Assembly (NCBI GenBank): GCA_019155185.1
Contig: CM032797.1
Span: 11,518,881 to 11,582,880 of the forward strand
Length of the DNA: 64,000 nucleotides
Direction: 5' to 3'
Source: Beaufortia kweichowensis
Taxonomy: Eukaryota > Chordata > Actinopteri > Cypriniformes > Gastromyzontidae
Within the stretch, counting starts at the first letter, position 1; every line of letters starts with the position of its first letter. Positions 61,040 through 64,000 of this stretch are shown piece by piece. The notes beneath the pieces were generated by a model, which searched no databases, was not told the origin of the DNA, and saw only the letters and a list, made by a program, of their open reading frames with translations. Made by a program: the position numbers and the translations under genes.

Positions 61040-61334
61040 TCTGAGGATTTTAATGTTTTATATTTAATGACACTCTCTAAAAGGTTTATGAGCACAGACA
61101 TCAGACATTAGATCTGTGACATCAGTTTACCTTCATAAATAATTCTGTGAATTTGCTTTATATTGAACTAAAATGATCCACTTTTAGGATTAAGCTAAAA
61201 AAGACGAGGCACTTGCATGTGTGTGTTCCCATATGAAGGTGAGATATGGATATGCTGCTTCCCTCTGTACCATGCTCTGTTGCATGTTGGGCTGTATTTG
61301 ACTGTGACTTGCACTGTAAAACTGTGAATAATTT

Positions 61335-61340
61335 ATTAAA
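61335..61340 (+). terminator. ptger4: Candidate poly(A) signal of ptger4
   Basis: ATTAAA about 300 nt after the stop, followed by a T/G-rich TTTTTTATATGTG stretch. Later signals cannot be excluded. Confidence 0.3.
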
Positions 61341-62676
61341 AAATTCATTTTTTATATGTGAACGTGCAACAAACACATAATTAATTCACGTCAATGACAT
61401 CCTTCACCTTGTTGAAAGAAATTTCTTTTCTTTTAGACGTAATGTTGAAGTCTGTATTTCTTATTTTGTGACAACGATACCGATACCATGTACCTTACTT
61501 GCATTAATTAGTTTGATATTTAGCCACATCAGCATATGGAACTGAACTTATTCTGTGCATCTAACATGGTTTGTTTGGTTCTACAGAACAATCAACTATA
61601 ATACACTCATTATGCAACCCGATGTTTGAATTATTGCTATTATTTAAAGTCCTAATATAAAAGGCCCAAATTCAGATCGTGAGGTTATGGCTACAGTGCA
61701 GAAGAAAATAACTTAATGTCTGACTATTTAGCATGTCCTGCTCAACCATGCCAGCAGAGGGCAGTGTAATACAGATTTATCATGACATTCAGTATATTAC
61801 CGGCTGCTGTACAAAGCTGGTAAATTCTCAAACGTTTAACATTGTCTGAAATTACTCTCTGGCACCAAAAAAAATCCTCTGATGTGAAATCTGATCTCAG
61901 ATTTAATAGGGACATTTAGCCTACAGAAAAACCTATAAAAACTTTACATTTTGTTGTACAATTTTTTAGAAATGTCACTTCTCAGTTTAAATTATTGATT
62001 TAACCTTGTTTTCCAAGTCTTTGGAGTAAAATGACAGAAAACTACAACATGACATCATAGTTCTTGACAGGGTCCTAGACCTTCTTTCACATGTAAAATG
62101 GGATCCTGGCATTGGCCTATCTATTGATATCAGTACAATCGTAGCTTACATTGTGACACCAGCTTCTGAGAATACTTTTAACCCTTAAGGGATTATCCAT
62201 CCCATTGTTGTCTGATATGTGGAGTATTCACCTGGATTGTGTAACATATAAAGCAAACAGAGCAACACTACAGTAGTAAAGATCCTAGTGTTAAAACTGG
62301 TTGACAGACTAATTTTGTAGCACAGTCAAAATGCAGTATTTAGCTTACTGTCAATGTCTTACACCAAGAAAAGCATAGCATTTTCAGCTATATACATGAC
62401 CAGCAGATGTCAATATCGCACAGTTTTAAATCAAACACTGTGAAAATCGGTTCATCGGTTTAATTACATGTCCTGCAAAACTGGCTGACAGATTTAAACT
62501 TACTAAGAATAAGCGCACATTAAAAAGAAAGCGTGTACAATGTACATTTAGTACGTTAAAAGAAAGCTTATGTAGACGCTTCTCTGTAGAAATCAAATAC
62601 ACACCGATGTCTGCATTTTAAAAGTTCTAATTGATCTGCGACTAATCAAAAAACAGCATTGAAATGATTTACTTAC
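61341..62676. other. Intergenic downstream of ptger4
   Basis: AT-rich DNA with no coding exon seen on either strand, apart from the CTCF-like motif at 61,751. If the - strand exon at 62,677 is real, its downstream exons were not found here. Confidence 0.4.
61751..61764 (+). promoter_or_regulatory. CTCF-like motif
   Basis: CCAGCAGAGGGCAG matches all 14 positions of the CTCF core CCASYAGRKGGCRS. It lies between ptger4 and the candidate promoter near 62,870-62,925. Confidence 0.45.
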
Positions 62677-62749
62677 CATTATGTTGGGTCATTTTTTGAA
62701 GAACCTTCATGCAGGTGAAATCCAACCTGGCTGCCACGCGTCCTATAGG
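62677..62749 (-). other. Candidate small exon of an unidentified - strand gene
   Basis: On the - strand the acceptor CTCCTTTTTCAG is followed by 73 nt open in one frame and then by a consensus donor, AATG followed by GTAAGTAAA. The open frame contains ATGs in frame (peptide MKVLQKMTQHN before the donor), so this could be a first coding exon or a 5' UTR exon. No downstream exon was identified and I do not recognise the peptide. Confidence 0.35.
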
Positions 62750-62849
62750 CTGAAAAAGGAGGACCATAAAGCACATGATAGAAGTGTGTGAAAAGATGTC
62801 GAGAATTAAAGTCATAATTTACTCTTAAACAAAATAGTTCACACAAATC

Positions 62850-62930
62850 ATTGCACCTCTCGAATCAAATATGGCGCCAATAAGATAAAGAGCAGGCACA
62901 GACGTGACGTCACAGGAAAACCAATGATTT
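62850..62930 (-). promoter_or_regulatory. CRE/CCAAT/E2F-like promoter block
   Basis: Within 55 bp there is a TTGGCGCC-type E2F word (62,873-62,880), a full CRE TGACGTCA (62,905-62,912), and CCAAT on the + strand at 62,877-62,881 and 62,921-62,925 (ATTGG for a - strand gene). It lies 110-180 bp upstream of the - strand exon candidate, with a possible GAGAG/GTGCAA donor at about 62,856. It could serve either strand. Confidence 0.4.
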
Positions 62931-64000
62931 TGAGGATGTTTATTTTGGACCTGTGCACTTAACAACTTTTGTAATATAGCACACAGTGCTGTTGTGTATT
63001 TTTGAGCTTATCAGCATGGGGTCATTTTAAACCTATTTAATTGAAAAAGGACTTATTCAAGGATATTTGGATCTTATTCACAATGTTTTTTTTTATCTAT
63101 AGAGAAAAAGAAACCGCATGCGGGTTTGCAATGACATGAGATTGAGTAAATATTTACAGAATCATTTCTGGGTGAAACACTTTTTTAAAGACTGTGTTAT
63201 CACTAAAAGGGTACACTGACTATGAAGTATATCTTAATAAAGTAATGCATTGGCTAAATAAAAATGAAATAAAAATCAGTGTAAATGTAGTTTTTATAAA
63301 CTTAAAATCCTAAAAATCCTTTCACTCATAGGCCGTCATTGTTTCTTAGTCAGCCTCCCTGACTAAGAGACTGGTAAACGTCCTATAGGCCTATAGCAAA
63401 CTGGAGTCAATTTTAACACAGATTTTCTATATCTGCTCAATAACTGTTTTTGTTTATTTTAACAAAAACGTTACAGTTACAACTTAAAAGTAATATTTGA
63501 TGTGTTTCTAGTAACATTTTAAGTAGAAAAGGTGATTATAACATATCAAGTCTTCATAGTCAAGGTATTCTTTAATATAATACAGTCTTTCCCTCCACCA
63601 CTTGTCTATTAATCCAGGAGTACTAACCTAATAGTGATGACGCCCTTGCAGGCATATGGTCCTAGTAGTGCCGTTATGCCTTAAAAATTCAGAAGAGGTT
63701 CCAGTCTGCTGTTAATGAAGTTCACCCAGGGCGTGAGAGGTGCAGACTTGCCACACAGAGGCCCCTGAGCAACAGCCAGGCTGGTCTGTGAGGGGTGCAC
63801 TCATTAACAGCTCAACAACAGATGGAAACGTTCTTTGCACTTTAGCAGATGAGAGGTTCACCTAGGGCCTAATGGTGCTATAATGTACATACATGTCTCC
63901 AAGCAGTCTACCTGACTACCTGATGATTGCCATTAGCTGAACTGAAACAAGAGGTCAATGGAGGGAAAAGCTCTGAGTTGCGGATGAACAGATTTGAAAG
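62931..64000. other. Right-edge intergenic, no gene seen
   Basis: AT-rich to about 63,590. The last 300 bases (about 63,690-63,990) are non-repetitive and more balanced in composition, with CATTAACAG, GCCATTAGCTG and GTTAATGAAG words, and may be a conserved non-coding element or the edge of an exon outside the window. No coding frame is supported. Confidence 0.4.

Overview
This is a piece of a vertebrate nuclear genome, almost certainly a ray-finned fish and probably a cypriniform or close relative. The evidence is spliced protein-coding genes with GT-AG introns, mostly short introns (about 60 to 500 bp), AT-rich spacers, TTTC/AC/GA microsatellites, and short interspersed repeats carrying a TTTATCCAAAGCGA core that is common in teleosts. 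Nothing bacterial, plasmid-borne, phage-derived or CRISPR-like was seen. Four protein-coding genes could be rebuilt exon by exon. All four have intact frames and lengths close to their vertebrate families.

Layout. Bases 1 to about 31,100 hold no recognisable coding gene. This is a regulatory-type desert with microsatellites, two inverted-repeat elements that look like small DNA transposons (22,353-22,475 and about 9,612-10,299), a CpG-rich block with a TATA-like box and splice donor (about 8,880-9,335), and several low-repeat, TAAT-rich blocks that look like conserved non-coding elements. Bases 31,118-37,310 hold dmbx1 (+ strand, K50 paired-like homeobox gene of diencephalon/midbrain). It has a 5' UTR exon, a 3.2 kb first intron and four coding exons encoding 383 aa. 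Bases 37,311-41,800 are dmbx1 downstream DNA with a CpG-rich block at about 40,580-40,900 and a divergent pair of CTCF-like motifs. Bases 41,819-43,963 hold nsun4 (- strand, mitochondrial rRNA m5C methyltransferase, 6 exons, 390 aa). Bases 46,048-51,341 hold pif1 (- strand, DNA helicase, 12 coding exons, 639 aa), with a CCAAT/CHR-type promoter at about 51,660-51,780. Bases 52,000-59,200 are intergenic. Bases 59,210-61,340 hold a prostaglandin E2 receptor EP4 gene (+ strand, ptger4 family, 2 coding exons, 480 aa) behind a consensus CRE and TATA box. Bases 61,341-64,000 contain one orphan 73-nt exon candidate on the - strand (62,677-62,749) downstream of a CRE/CCAAT promoter-like block.

The genes do not form a pathway. 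dmbx1 is a developmental regulator. nsun4 and pif1 are housekeeping genes for mitochondrial ribosome maturation and for nuclear/mitochondrial DNA maintenance. ptger4 is a Gs-coupled lipid-mediator receptor. From memory, NSUN4 and DMBX1 are neighbours in mammals, while PIF1 and PTGER4 lie elsewhere there. The window therefore appears to join an ancestral neighbourhood with genes from other mammalian locations. No previously undescribed system was found. The most interesting signals are regulatory: GGATTA (K50-homeodomain) sites upstream of a K50 homeobox gene, an apparently lost alternative splice acceptor in dmbx1, a cell-cycle-type promoter on pif1, and a CRE on a cAMP-raising receptor.
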